NCBI RefSeq assembly: GCF_011065895.1
Contig: NZ_JAALCR010000007.1
Span: forward strand, 1-64,000
Length of the DNA stretch: 64,000 bases
Origin: Paludisphaera rhizosphaerae
Lineage (GTDB): Bacteria; Planctomycetota; Planctomycetia; Isosphaerales; Isosphaeraceae
Direction: 5' to 3'
The position numbers and the translations under genes are program-made. Below the pieces are notes generated by a model. That model had not been told where the DNA came from. It worked only from the letters and a program-made list of their open reading frames with translations, and did not search any database. Positions 35,708 through 44,986 of the stretch are shown here, in pieces (the first letter of the stretch is position 1; the number at the start of each line of letters is the position of its first letter).

Positions 35708-35740
35708 GCCGGCGTACCAGTTCGGCCAGCGACGATCTCG

Positions 35741-35772
35741 AACGGCTCCTCGGTCCCGGCCGAGGAGCCGTT
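35741..35772 (+). terminator. Rho-independent terminator after the isomerase gene
   Basis: AACGGCTCCTCGG, loop TCCCGG, CCGAGGAGCCGTT: a perfect 13-bp stem whose second arm ends in TT and is followed by TCCTCTC. Confidence 0.85.
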
Positions 35773-35848
35773 TCCTCTCGGCTCGCTCGTCTCTATGATG
35801 GAGTGGATGGGCTCGCCTCCCCCGTCACCACCTTCCCGGAGCTTCGCC

Positions 35849-36028
35849 ATGAGCGGCCCGATCATCCGCAAGTACGGATTCCCCAACCACGAGCAGATCT
35901 TCGGCCGTCGCCCCCTGGAGCACGGCGCCGAAGAGTCGAAGCAAGACGACGCCGCGCAGGCCGACGCCAAGGAAGCCCCGAAAGGCGAAAAGTCCACGCC
36001 CCCGAAATCCGAATCGCGCCGCGACTGA
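35849..36028 (+). CDS. Small conserved planctomycete protein, 59 aa
   Basis: Start ATG 35849 (MSGPIIRKYGFPNHEQIFG), preceded by CCCGGAGCTTCGCC, with the GGAG six to nine bases upstream. The head IRKYGFPNxExIFGxRxLxHG is a pattern I recognise from short hypothetical proteins in planctomycete genomes. The tail is charged and disordered (EESKQDDAAQADAKEAPKGE). No signal peptide or Cys motif. Function unknown. After it, 36029-36342 holds no gene; it contains only a spaced GAAGAAATC/GATTTCTTC inverted pair and the leader of the DUF1559 gene. Confidence 0.65.
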   Translation: MSGPIIRKYGFPNHEQIFGRRPLEHGAEESKQDDAAQADAKEAPKGEKSTPPKSESRRD

Positions 36029-36342
36029 CAATTTTCCTGCCAACCACCCCCGCCTCCCCCACGCATCATTCGGAAGAAATCCTACAAAATTAAGGAATTA
36101 GGGGTCGACGAAAGCGAATCGTCACCCTAAGATTTCTTCATGAGGCCCCTGGAGATCGGGGCAGCCTCAAATCGTGCGTAACCCTGCAAGCGTTCCGGCG
36201 GCCGTCGGGCTCCCTCCCCGGGCTGAATAGGTCCGACGCGCCGACCGCGATCGACAACACTGAGAAGCCGACCCGTCTCGACGAGACGGCGGCGCGGTGC
36301 TGCGCGTCGCCAGCCGGGAGGTCGGCTGGAGAGGGGCTGTCC

Positions 36343-37476
36343 ATGCGAGAGCATGCGTCGTCGCGTCGTCGCGCCTTCACGTTGATCGAGCTGCTGGTGG
36401 TCATCGCGATCATCGCCGTCCTCATCGCCCTCTTACTGCCGGCCGTTCAGGCCGCCCGCGAGGCCGCCCGCCGGGCTCAATGCGTCAACAACCTGAAGCA
36501 GATGGGTCTGGCGATCCACAACTACCTTTCGCAGCAGAACTGCCTCCCCCCGCTCTGCGCGAACATCTCCAACGCGGAAACGTTGATGGGGAGCACGGAT
36601 CCCTGGGTCCTGGACTGGACCGCCTCGATCCTCCCGAACATGGAGCAGATGCCGCTCTATAACGCGATCAACTTCATGCTGGGAGTCAACCAGGGGAACC
36701 CGTCGGCCCCCGGCGGCGCGGCGAATTCGACCGTCCTGGCCTCCAAGATCGCCACGATGGCCTGTCCTTCGGAGAGCATGTCGGCCCCGACGAACGCCTG
36801 GGGCTGGAAGAACTACGTGGCGAACATCGGCGGCCCGCCGGTCTCGATGACCTGGAGCGGAGCCTTCGCCCCGATGAGGTCCGACGGCGCGGGGACCTCG
36901 ACGTCCGGCTACGTCAACGGCAATTGCAGCGTCGTCGGCACGCAGTCGATCACCGACGGCACGTCCAACACGGCGCTCTTCAGCGAGACCCTGCTCGGCA
37001 CCGGGCCAGTGGCCAACACCATCACGATCAGCTCAGCCAAGCGGAAGCCGACCTACCTCTTCGTGACCGGCCAGACCATGGCCGTCGACCTGGGGGCGAG
37101 CAACCCGCAGGGCGCCTTGCAATTCATCTCCACCTGCCGAGGCTTGTCGGGCTCGACCCCGGGCTTCGGCAACCTGGCGCCGGCCAACGGGAATTTCTGG
37201 ATCTCCGGCAACGCGAACTCAGCGCTGATGTGGGACTCGTACAACCACTGGCAGGCTCCCAACGGCCAGGGTTGCGACAACGGTTTTGACGGCAACACGG
37301 GCGGTTGGGGCTCGTACTCCGACGCGATGCCCCCCAGCAGCAACCACTCGGGCGGCGTGAACGTCGGCATGTGCGACGGCTCCGTCAAGTTCCTCAAGGA
37401 CAGCGTCGCCCTGCCGACCTGGTGGGCTCTGGGGACGCGGAACGGCGGCGAAGTCATCAGCTCCGACGCTTACTGA
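36343..37476 (+). CDS. DUF1559 pilin-like secreted protein
   Basis: 377 aa. Leader [10 protein letters not shown], prepilin helix [20 protein letters not shown] and the hallmark [20 protein letters not shown]. The middle is Asn/Gly/Ser-rich and contains [15 protein letters not shown]-type segments and [17 protein letters not shown]-terminal H-x9-DG motif [20 protein letters not shown], then [18 protein letters not shown]. Followed after 85 bases by a small lipoprotein gene; the two mirror the pair at 18209/18005. Location expected at the cell surface; biological role unknown. Confidence 0.9.
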   Translation: MREHASSRRRAFTLIELLVVIAIIAVLIALLLPAVQAAREAARRAQCVNNLKQMGLAIHNYLSQQNCLPPLCANISNAETLMGSTDPWVLDWTASILPNMEQMPLYNAINFMLGVNQGNPSAPGGAANSTVLASKIATMACPSESMSAPTNAWGWKNYVANIGGPPVSMTWSGAFAPMRSDGAGTSTSGYVNGNCSVVGTQSITDGTSNTALFSETLLGTGPVANTITISSAKRKPTYLFVTGQTMAVDLGASNPQGALQFISTCRGLSGSTPGFGNLAPANGNFWISGNANSALMWDSYNHWQAPNGQGCDNGFDGNTGGWGSYSDAMPPSSNHSGGVNVGMCDGSVKFLKDSVALPTWWALGTRNGGEVISSDAY

Positions 37477-37561
37477 GCGTCCGTCTCTCGCCGTCGCGAC
37501 GCCCGCCGCCTCAACCGCGCGGGCGTGGCGACGGCGTCCTTCTTCGAAGCGAGATCGAACC

Positions 37562-37762
37562 ATGCTGAAGCGCGCAACGACCCTGGCGGCCTGTCTCGCC
37601 CTCGGGCTCATGCTGACCGGCTGCGGCGAAGGCGAGACCGAGCACGGGATCCCCAAGTCGCCTTACGCTCCCACCCAGGCGCAGCTCGACGAGTTCAACA
37701 AGCAGGCGATGAAAGCCTATACCAAGGTCACTCACAAGGGGGCGGCTCGTCGGCATCATTGA
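37562..37762 (+). CDS. Small lipoprotein paired with DUF1559
   Basis: 66 aa. Signal peptide MLKRATTLAACLALGLMLTG with lipobox LTGC (Cys21), then GEGETEHGIPKSPYAPTQAQ and a basic His/Arg-rich tail (KGAARRHH). Same position and general shape as the 53-aa lipoprotein at 18005, including the CGE start and a TQxQ patch before a helical tail. Lies 85 bases after the DUF1559 stop and 18 bases before the converging S1/P1 nuclease stop. Probably outer-membrane or inner-membrane anchored; function unknown. Confidence 0.8.
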   Translation: MLKRATTLAACLALGLMLTGCGEGETEHGIPKSPYAPTQAQLDEFNKQAMKAYTKVTHKGAARRHH

Positions 37763-37780
37763 CGCCGTCGTCTCAGGTCC

Positions 37781-38764
37781 TCAGCGCGGCGGCTGCCCCG
37801 GCGCGATCCGATCGCGGTCCTGCTGGGGCTGGCGGCTGCGGTCGAGGTGAGGCGCGGGGACGGCGTTGGACTTCGCCGCGTCCTTCCGCTTCGAATCGGC
37901 GAGATCGGCGTTGAGGACCTCGGAAAGTCGCAGACCGGCCTTGGTGAGGCGCTCGACGACCATCCGGATGTGGATGGTCTGGTATTCATCGCCCAGCCGC
38001 GCGCCGCTGCGGATCGTCTGGCCGGTGGCGGGGTCGATGTACGCCTTCTTGGCGGCCTCCAGGCTCTCGTCGGCCCAGTCCTCGGCCTTCCCGCCGAGCC
38101 AGGCCCGCGAGGTGGGCCGGCGGGCGACCTCGAAAAGAGCGTCGGCCGCTTGACGCTCATTGTGGAACTCCATCCGGAGGATGCCCGAATCCCAGACCTG
38201 GTGCAGGTTGGTGAAGTCGTCCCGGAAGAACGAAACCTGCACGTTGTTCCCCCCCCGGTCCCGACGATCGCCGACGTGCAGCGGCTGGTGGACGTCCTGT
38301 ACGAGGTGGACGACGTACCGCAAGGCCATCCTCCGGCGGGCCTTGGGAGCCGTCGGATCGGCGAGGATCCGGCGGAACTCGGCCAGACGGGTGACGACGC
38401 AGTCGCCGTGGCAGTAACGCCCCTCGTAGTGGTCGGAATCAACGGGCACGTTGACGAAATGCCACGAGGCGCTGCCGGGGATGTCGCGCGAGTGGTCGTC
38501 GGCCCACGTGGAAGCGTCGGCCAGCGATTCGCCCTCGTCCAACAGTTCGCGGATCAAGGCGCGGGCTTCCGGGGTGAGTCGGCTCTCGGCCAGCCGGGCG
38601 GAGGCGCGATGGGCGTTGCGACCCCAGGCGAAGACGGAAGGCGGGGTCGCGCCGACGAACGCGGCCAGGAGCGCCGCGGCGGTCGCGATCAGGCGTCGTC
38701 GACGAGGCGTCCGTAAGGGGGCGAGACCGGCCGTCGACCGCGTCGGGACTGCTTGGGGAGGCAT
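37781..38764 (-). CDS. S1/P1 zinc nuclease, exported
   Basis: 327 aa from ATG 38764, preceded by GGAG; the longer frame upstream overlaps the next gene's promoter region and is not used. Signal peptide ends near SVFA, so that the mature N-terminal Trp (WGRNAHRASARLAE), a conserved zinc ligand in S1/P1 nucleases, is exposed. Other ligands are in STWADDHSRDI, SWHFVNVPVDSDHY, LRYVVHLVQDVHQPLHVGDR, GGNNVQVSF and NLHQVWDSGIL. The three-zinc site thus looks complete. Single-strand nuclease / 3'-nucleotidase acting outside the cytoplasm. A charged tail (DLADSKRKDAAKSNA) follows the domain. Confidence 0.92.
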   Translation of the reverse strand: MPPQAVPTRSTAGLAPLRTPRRRRLIATAAALLAAFVGATPPSVFAWGRNAHRASARLAESRLTPEARALIRELLDEGESLADASTWADDHSRDIPGSASWHFVNVPVDSDHYEGRYCHGDCVVTRLAEFRRILADPTAPKARRRMALRYVVHLVQDVHQPLHVGDRRDRGGNNVQVSFFRDDFTNLHQVWDSGILRMEFHNERQAADALFEVARRPTSRAWLGGKAEDWADESLEAAKKAYIDPATGQTIRSGARLGDEYQTIHIRMVVERLTKAGLRLSEVLNADLADSKRKDAAKSNAVPAPHLDRSRQPQQDRDRIAPGQPPR

Positions 38765-38922
38765 GTCGAACCGCTCCGGGCGGGTGGGGCTGACGACGCG
38801 CCGGGGCCTCGCCGCGCGGCGTGCGGACGCGTACGGCATCAGCATAGACGCCGACGGCGCGGTTTTGCTAGTGTGGCCCCAAGTGCTGGTTGCGGTCACT
38901 CTCCCTGTAGGAAACGACGACG

Positions 38923-41151
38923 ATGGCGGCGGTCGATCCCTATGCACCTTGCCCGTGCGGTTCGGGCGAGAAGTTCAAGTGGTGCTGCCAGAAGGCGGAA
39001 TCCTACATCGACCGCGCCCTGCGGTTGGAGCGGAACGGCCAGAGTGAAGCCGCGCTGGCGGCCCTGACGGAAGGGCTGGCGAAGAACCCCGGCAACCCGT
39101 TGCTGTCGCTCCGGCGAGCGATGTTGTTGTCGACGCTCGGCCGAGGCGCCGAGGCCCTTGAGACCGTCGACGGCATGCTCAAGACGTCGCCGAACCACCG
39201 AGGCGCGCTGGCCGTCAAGTTCCGGCTCCTCCAGGCGAACGGCGACCAGCGTGGAGCCGTCGACCTGCTTCAGACGCTGATCGAGCAGAGCGCCGACCGC
39301 GGCGAGCCCGCGCCCGACGACCTGGCGACCTCGCTGGGCGCCACGCTCTTCCGCGCCGGCTTCATCCCGTCGGCGCTGAGGCATCTGACGCTGGCCGATC
39401 CCGAACATGCCGCGGCCCAGCGGCCGGACCGGGTCGAGGCGGTGCGTCGCGAATTGCTGAACTCGTTCCAGTCCGCGCCGACGATCTCGCCCTGGCTGAA
39501 GAACCCGTACAAGCCCCTCTCCTGCCCCGAGGGCGTCGGCGACGACGCGCGGCGGCGGTTCGAAGAGGCGCTCGGCTGGTACAACCAGGCGATGTGGCGA
39601 CGGGCCGCCGACGCCTTCGAGTTGCTCTCCGGAGACCCGAAGGCCGGTCGCGCCGCCGAGGTGAACCAGGGGCTCTGCCGCCTGTTGCTGACCGACCACG
39701 CTGGAGCGGCCGCCACGATCCGTCGCGGGATCGCCGGCTCCCCGGCGACGACCGAGGCCGTCGACCTTGAGGCCCTCTGCCAGCTCATCGACCCCACGAT
39801 CGGCGACGACCCCGTGGAATCGGTGGAGCTCTCGTGGCCCGTCCGCGACCGCGGCGGACTCCTGAAGCGGCTCCGCGAGTCGGTGAAGTGCGTCGAGCGC
39901 GTCGAGGCCGACGCCGAGCCGGGCGACGACGTCGAATTCTCGCTGCTGGACCGCCCCCGGCTCGCCGACGACGCCAGGCCCAACGCCGCCGACGTGCCGA
40001 TGATCCTGGGCTCGGTCTTCGTCGAGGCCGAGACCCTCACGCTCCAGACGTTCGACGACGGTCGGCTCAACGACCTGATCGACGTCCTGACCGCGATCGC
40101 CGGCACGACGATCCCGCCGGCCCACCCTCGGACCAAGGTTCTGGGGCCGGTCTCCCGCCAGGCGCTCGCCCTGGAAAACGTGTTCGAGCCGCCGGCGGCC
40201 CTGCCGATCCCCGAGCTGCGGAAGCTCACCGCTGAACTCTCCGCGACGCGGATCCAGGACCGCTGGGTCGAAACGCCGCTGGCCCCGCTGAAGGGCAAGA
40301 CTCCGATCGAAGCGGGTCGCGACGGCGGCTACGAGATTCCGCTGCGGGCCTCCCTGACCGTGTTGGAAGCCCAGGCGCCGACGAGCGAAGGCGTCGACTG
40401 GCCGGCGCTTCGGGCCCGTCTGGGCGTGCCGCAGGAACCGGCGATCGACCCGATCGACGTCGTGCTGGAAGACGTCCACATCGGCCGCCTGGTCAAGGTC
40501 GACCCGCACGGCCTGGACGACGAGCGGCTGGTGAAGCTCCGCGAGATCGCCCACGAGTGGGGTCTGGTGGATGTCGTCACGGCGGCCTCGCGCGAGATCG
40601 CCTCGCGACGGCGGCTGCTGGAGCGCGAAGGATTCCCGACGATCGGCGTGTTCACTGACCTGGCCGTCGAGGAGGCCGTCCGGGGCAACCGGGAAGCCGC
40701 GCTCGGCTGGATCGCCAAGGGACGAGACTCCGAGCCTCAGGCGCGTCGCCCCGTAACGGCTCCCGCCTGGGACATGCTGGGGATCCGCGTCCGCATGATG
40801 CTGGAGGGCCCGGAGGAGTGGGCCCCTGAGGTCGCCGCCGTGATGGGCCGCTACGAGTCGAACGCCCAGGCGATGCAGACGATCCTCGCGCAATTCATCG
40901 ACCTGGGGCTGGTCGAGTTGGTCCCCTCGCCCGAAGACCCGGGCCGATACGTCGCCGACCCGACGATCCTCTACAACATCCTGATGCGCTACGGCCCGAG
41001 GGTTCAGGCGGTCGGCGGCGCTCCGGCCGGCGGCGGCCTCTGGACGCCCGGATCGGGAGCGCCGGCCGGTGGATCGAGCGGCGTCTGGACGCCCGGATCG
41101 TCCTCGTCGGCCCCGGCGGAAAAGCCCCGGATCATCATCCCCGGCCGCTGA
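38923..41151 (+). CDS. SEC-C zinc-motif and TPR protein
   Basis: 742 aa. The start carries a SEC-C motif (PYAPCPCGSGEKFKWCC; Cys10, 12, 21, 22), the zinc finger found at SecA ends and in many SecB/ribosome-linked proteins. TPR-like helices follow (SYIDRALRLERNGQSEAALA, ALETVDGMLKTSPNHRGALA, EALGWYNQAMWRRAADAFEL). About residues 365-500 hold ILGSVFVEAETLTLQTFDDG and the motif DRWVETPLAPLKGKTPIEAG, also present in diverged form in the next gene. Late helical part (DERLVKLREIAHEWGLVDVV, WIAKGRDSEPQARRPVTAPA) and a Gly/Ser-rich linker before ..KPRIIIPGR. Role unknown; co-oriented with the next gene. Confidence 0.8.
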   Translation: MAAVDPYAPCPCGSGEKFKWCCQKAESYIDRALRLERNGQSEAALAALTEGLAKNPGNPLLSLRRAMLLSTLGRGAEALETVDGMLKTSPNHRGALAVKFRLLQANGDQRGAVDLLQTLIEQSADRGEPAPDDLATSLGATLFRAGFIPSALRHLTLADPEHAAAQRPDRVEAVRRELLNSFQSAPTISPWLKNPYKPLSCPEGVGDDARRRFEEALGWYNQAMWRRAADAFELLSGDPKAGRAAEVNQGLCRLLLTDHAGAAATIRRGIAGSPATTEAVDLEALCQLIDPTIGDDPVESVELSWPVRDRGGLLKRLRESVKCVERVEADAEPGDDVEFSLLDRPRLADDARPNAADVPMILGSVFVEAETLTLQTFDDGRLNDLIDVLTAIAGTTIPPAHPRTKVLGPVSRQALALENVFEPPAALPIPELRKLTAELSATRIQDRWVETPLAPLKGKTPIEAGRDGGYEIPLRASLTVLEAQAPTSEGVDWPALRARLGVPQEPAIDPIDVVLEDVHIGRLVKVDPHGLDDERLVKLREIAHEWGLVDVVTAASREIASRRRLLEREGFPTIGVFTDLAVEEAVRGNREAALGWIAKGRDSEPQARRPVTAPAWDMLGIRVRMMLEGPEEWAPEVAAVMGRYESNAQAMQTILAQFIDLGLVELVPSPEDPGRYVADPTILYNILMRYGPRVQAVGGAPAGGGLWTPGSGAPAGGSSGVWTPGSSSSAPAEKPRIIIPGR

Positions 41152-41193
41152 GCCGGACGAGTCGCCCCGTCCCCCTCACCAGGACCTCAGCGG

Positions 41194-42951
41194 ATGGCCT
41201 CCACGACCCGAAACGAAAGCGATGCGGCTCTGGCCCTCGTCCACGAGGGCTGGAACCACCTGATGTCCCAGCGCCCCCTGGCGGCCTGGGGGTCGTGGCA
41301 GCGGGCGCTTCGAGCCGAGCCCGATTCGACGGCCGCCCGCAAGGCGTTGGCCACCCTGGAAAGCGCCGCCGAACTGCCGCTGGCGGCGCGCAAGGTCTAC
41401 CGCCTCCGCCAGCCTCGAACGCCCGATCAGCGGACGCGCTGGGACCTCCGACTCCGCGCCGGCGGGGCCGAGGACCTGGACGCCGCCGCGGCCGCCTTCG
41501 AGCGGCTCGTCGAGGACGCCCCGGACGACGCCGAAGCCTGGTTCAACCGCGCCCTCTGCCTGGCCTGGCGAGGCCGGGACGTGGACGCCGTCGAGTGCCT
41601 GGACCGCGTCGTCGCCCTGTCGGCCGCGCACGATTTCGAGGGGGCCGTCGAGGCCTGGACGCTCGCGGAGGTCCTCCGCCAGGGCGGGGGCGCCGAACTG
41701 CTGGCCGACGACCTCCGCTACGCCTGCACCTTCCCCCGGATGGGCGCCGACGTCGACGAGATGATCGCCCTGTTCCCCGAGATCCGCCGCATCCCCACGC
41801 CGAAGGACCCCACCCGGCCCGAAGCCTCGGCCGACGACCTGGAAGTCCTGGAGTGGCTCGACCGACCGTTCCCGGCCGCCGATTCCGACGACGGCCTGCC
41901 GGCCTCGGCTCTGCCGCAAGTGCTGGCCACGGTTTACGCAGACGGCTCACTGCGGCTTTCCAGCCCTCGGGTCGACGGCCTGGAACAGGCCGAGGAACGG
42001 CTCAAGCTGCTGATCCGCGACCCCGGCGAGGCCGTTGAGCGAGCCGCCGCTCCCCTGCCCCTCCCCTTTCTGGACGCCGCCGTCTGGACCGTTCGCTTCC
42101 CCGAGGGCCGCGACCGGGCCGACGCCGACCGCTGGGCCCGCGAGGTCGTCGAGAACTACTACGAGGATCGCTGGATCCACGGCCCGCGTCAGGGGCTCGA
42201 CGGCCTCTCTCCGCTGGCCGCCGCCCACGACGCCCACGCCGGCGACGACCAGGCTCGGGCCAAGCTGGCCGGCGTCGTCCGGCTCCGCGAGCAGCTCGGC
42301 GCCCGGCCCAGCTCGGCGGCGATGTATCAGGGGTATCCCTTCGACCGCCTCCGCCGCCGGCTCGGGCTCGATCCGATCGATCCGGCTTCGATCGATTCGG
42401 CCGACCTCAGTTGCGCCGGGCCCTGGGAATTGAAGGCCCAGGAGCCCGCCGATCTAGACGACCAGCAGCTCGTCGACGCCTTCCTGTCGGCGAAGGGGCT
42501 GGGGGACGACGCGATCTCCGCCCCGCTGGCCGAGGAACTGTTCCGTCGACGCCCTGATTCCCTGGCGCGGGTGGACGCCTCTGATCTGGCCGCCCCCCTC
42601 ATCCGCCGGGCGATGCAGGAGGGCCGGTCGTCGGACGCTCTGGAGCGGATCGCCCAGGCCCGCGAACTGGCCGACGCGAACCAGACGCGCACGCTGGACG
42701 TCTGGAAGGCGGAGGTTTACGCCCGCACCGGCCGCCCCGACCGCGCGGCCGAGGTCTACGAGGCCCTGATCGACGCCTCCCCGACCGGCGTCCGGCTGGC
42801 GCTCGACGCCGCCGAGACCCTGATCGACGCCGGCTCCGCGGCTGCCGCCCAGCCGTTTCTGAAAGACGTCGTTCGGACCGCCCCCGCCCTCGGTCTGAGA
42901 GGGCTCGCCCAACGCGCCGAGATGCTCCTGGACTCCCTGGGACGAGACTGA
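41194..42951 (+). CDS. TPR protein, paralogue of the SEC-C gene product
   Basis: 585 aa. No SEC-C finger; TPR-like start ([60 protein letters not shown]). The middle repeats the upstream protein's order: [20 protein letters not shown], a proline patch, then [20 protein letters not shown] and [20 protein letters not shown], the counterpart of DRWVETPLAPLKGKTPIEAG. The end is helical ([40 protein letters not shown]). 42 bases after the SEC-C gene, 4 before hisI, so likely one transcript. Function unknown. Confidence 0.75.
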   Translation: MASTTRNESDAALALVHEGWNHLMSQRPLAAWGSWQRALRAEPDSTAARKALATLESAAELPLAARKVYRLRQPRTPDQRTRWDLRLRAGGAEDLDAAAAAFERLVEDAPDDAEAWFNRALCLAWRGRDVDAVECLDRVVALSAAHDFEGAVEAWTLAEVLRQGGGAELLADDLRYACTFPRMGADVDEMIALFPEIRRIPTPKDPTRPEASADDLEVLEWLDRPFPAADSDDGLPASALPQVLATVYADGSLRLSSPRVDGLEQAEERLKLLIRDPGEAVERAAAPLPLPFLDAAVWTVRFPEGRDRADADRWAREVVENYYEDRWIHGPRQGLDGLSPLAAAHDAHAGDDQARAKLAGVVRLREQLGARPSSAAMYQGYPFDRLRRRLGLDPIDPASIDSADLSCAGPWELKAQEPADLDDQQLVDAFLSAKGLGDDAISAPLAEELFRRRPDSLARVDASDLAAPLIRRAMQEGRSSDALERIAQARELADANQTRTLDVWKAEVYARTGRPDRAAEVYEALIDASPTGVRLALDAAETLIDAGSAAAAQPFLKDVVRTAPALGLRGLAQRAEMLLDSLGRD

Positions 42952-42955
42952 CCCG

Positions 42956-43411
42956 ATGCCCCCCGCCCCCGCAGATCCTGCCGCCGCCGCCCCCGCGCCC
43001 GCCTTCTTCCGCGAGATCGCCTGGAACGCCGACGGCCTCGTCCCGGCCATCGTCCAGGACGCCGAATCCGGCGAGGTCCTGATGATGGCCTGGATGAACG
43101 AAGAGGCCCTGCTCAAGACCTTGCAGTCCGGCCTGGCCCACTTCTACTCCCGCTCCCGCCGCCGAGGCTGGCTCAAGGGGGAGACCTCGGGCCACGTCCA
43201 GCACGTCGAGTCGGTTCACGTCGACTGCGACGCCGACGTATTGTTGATCAAGGCCCGGCAGGTCGGCGGGGCCTGTCACGAAGGGTATCGCTCGTGCTTC
43301 TTCCGGCGGGTCGACAAGGACGGCCGGCTGGAGGTCGTCGGTGAGCCCGTTTTCGACGCCGGGGCCGTCTATCAGGATGCGACGGCCCACCAGACGCCCC
43401 CCGCCGGCTGA
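42956..43411 (+). CDS. hisI: Phosphoribosyl-AMP cyclohydrolase
   Basis: 151 aa with an Ala/Pro-rich head (1-20) before the HisI domain. Opens the adenine ring of PR-AMP in histidine synthesis (third step), cytoplasmic. Motifs: [60 protein letters not shown] (metal-ligand Asp/Cys) and [12 protein letters not shown] (Cys pair). It has no HisE (pyrophosphohydrolase) fusion. The gene begins 4 bases after the TPR gene, an unusual neighbour, and other his genes are not in this window. Confidence 0.95.
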   Translation: MPPAPADPAAAAPAPAFFREIAWNADGLVPAIVQDAESGEVLMMAWMNEEALLKTLQSGLAHFYSRSRRRGWLKGETSGHVQHVESVHVDCDADVLLIKARQVGGACHEGYRSCFFRRVDKDGRLEVVGEPVFDAGAVYQDATAHQTPPAG

Positions 43412-43523
43412 CCGCCCGCCGGAAGTCCCCTTACGGGAGGGGGCGTCCACCCACTAGAATGGACGGCCGGGCGAAGGGGCCCGAAGACCCCGTCGCCGGC
43501 GCAACCGAGAGGATCAAGAGTCG

Positions 43524-44678
43524 ATGCGTAAGCCGCGATTGATGACCCCGGGCCCCGCGATGGTCCCGGAAGACGTTCTGCTCGAACTGGCCCGCCCGGT
43601 CATCCACCATCGTTCCGACGAGGCCAAGCAGGTCATCGTCGAGGTCGCCGAGGGTCTCAAGGAAGTCTTCCAGACCCAGAACGACGTCATGATCCTGACG
43701 TCTTCCGGTACGGGCGCCATGGAAGCGGCGGTCGTCAACGTGGTTCCCCCCGGCGGCAAGGCGCTCATTCTCAACGCCGGCCACTTCGCCGCTCGTTGGG
43801 GCGCCATCTGCAAGGCCTTCGGCATCAACGCCGTGATGATCGACACCGAGTGGGGCAAGCCGGTCGACCCTGATCAGGTCGCCGAGGCCCTCAAGCAGCA
43901 CCCCGACGCCGTGGCCGTCTTCGGCACGCTGTCGGAGACCTCCACCGGCACCGGCCACCCCGTCGAGGCCATCGGCCGCGTGGTCGCCAAGACCGACGCC
44001 GTCTTCGTCGTCGACGGCATCTCGGGCGTCGGCGCCATGGAATGCCGCCCGGACGACTGGGGGATCGACGTCCTCTGCGCCGGCTCCCAGAAGGCCCTGA
44101 TGCTTCCTCCCGGCCTGGCGTTCATCTCCGTCAGCCCCAAGGCCTGGGCCAAGATCGACGCCTTCGAGTCGCACAGCTACTACTTCAGCCTGAAGGCCGC
44201 TCGGAGCAAGGCGAAGGAATCCGACACGCCTTACACCCCGGCCCACACGCTCATCCTGGCCCTCCGCACGGCCCTGCGGCGGATCAAGGACGAGGGCGTC
44301 GAGAACGTCTGGAAGCGCCACAAGCTGATGAGCGAGGCCTGCCAGGCCGGCGTTCAGGCGCTCGGGCTGGAGCTGTTCAGCGCTCGTCCGGCCGAAGGCT
44401 TGACCGCCTTCCGCGTCCCCGACGGCCTGAAGGACTCGCAGATCCGCGGCAAGATGGCCGACCGCTTCGGCGTCCAGACCGTCGGCGGCCAGGCCAAGCT
44501 CAAGGGCAAGATCGTCCGGATCGGCCACATGGGCTACACCGACGAGCTTGACGTGATCTCCGCCCTCGCCGCCCTGGAGATGACCCTGTCCGAACTCGGC
44601 TTCGACTTCGAGCCCGGCAAGGCCGTCACCGCCGCCCAGCAGGTCTTCCTCGGCAAGACCGCCGACGCTTTGGCCTGA
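43524..44678 (+). CDS. Class V PLP aminotransferase (alanine-glyoxylate / serine-pyruvate type)
   Basis: 384 aa, fold-type I PLP enzyme. Motifs: LMTPGPAMVPEDVLLELARP, LTSSGTGAMEAAVVNVVPPG, FGTLSETSTGTGHPVEAIGR, FVVDGISGVGAMECRPDDWG and the PLP lysine Lys190 in CAGSQKALMLPPGLAFI. C-terminal VGGQAKLKGKIVRIGHMGYT closes the site. The next gene is serA (3-phosphoglycerate dehydrogenase). In several archaea and cyanobacteria a class V enzyme of this kind makes phosphoserine or serine from the SerA product, so this one may replace SerC; by sequence alone, glyoxylate aminotransferase is equally possible. Followed by a strong terminator and repeat D. Confidence 0.88.
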   Translation: MRKPRLMTPGPAMVPEDVLLELARPVIHHRSDEAKQVIVEVAEGLKEVFQTQNDVMILTSSGTGAMEAAVVNVVPPGGKALILNAGHFAARWGAICKAFGINAVMIDTEWGKPVDPDQVAEALKQHPDAVAVFGTLSETSTGTGHPVEAIGRVVAKTDAVFVVDGISGVGAMECRPDDWGIDVLCAGSQKALMLPPGLAFISVSPKAWAKIDAFESHSYYFSLKAARSKAKESDTPYTPAHTLILALRTALRRIKDEGVENVWKRHKLMSEACQAGVQALGLELFSARPAEGLTAFRVPDGLKDSQIRGKMADRFGVQTVGGQAKLKGKIVRIGHMGYTDELDVISALAALEMTLSELGFDFEPGKAVTAAQQVFLGKTADALA

Positions 44679-44690
44679 GCCGAGTTCCGA

Positions 44691-44720
44691 CCGGCCTTCC
44701 CGCGCGAACGGGAAGGCCGG
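44691..44720 (+). terminator. Terminator after the aminotransferase
   Basis: CCGGCCTTCCCG, loop CGCGAA, CGGGAAGGCCGG: a perfect 12-bp stem 12 nt past the stop. Confidence 0.7.
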
Positions 44721-44746
44721 CCGCGGACCGAGGCCGACGCGTATCG

Positions 44747-44902
44747 TCCCTTCTCCCCCCGGGAGAAGGTGCCGCGCAGCGGCGGATGAGGGTCGCCGCG
44801 CTTCGCGATCGCTTCGGCGAATTCGCGTCCGCCATGCCCTCCGAAATCCGACGACCCTCACCCGGCCCAGTGGGCCGCCCTCTCCCGGCGGGAGAGGGGA
44901 CG
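44747..44902. repeat. REPIN-like repeat, copy D (diverged subfamily)
   Basis: Two inverted halves: CCCTTCTCCCCCCGGGAGAA with GCGGATGAGGGTCG, and CGACCCTCACCCGGCCCAGT with CCCTCTCCCGGCGGGAGAGG. Same design as copies A-C but with CTCCC/GGGAG hairpins and GATGAGGGTCG in place of GATGAGGGGGACGA. It fills the gap between the aminotransferase and serA. Confidence 0.75.
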
Positions 44903-44986
44903 TGAGGGCTTGTCCCACTGTCCGGTTGTATTCGACCCCAATCGAACGAACTCCCAACCGCCTCTCCCGACATCCCGGAGCATCCC

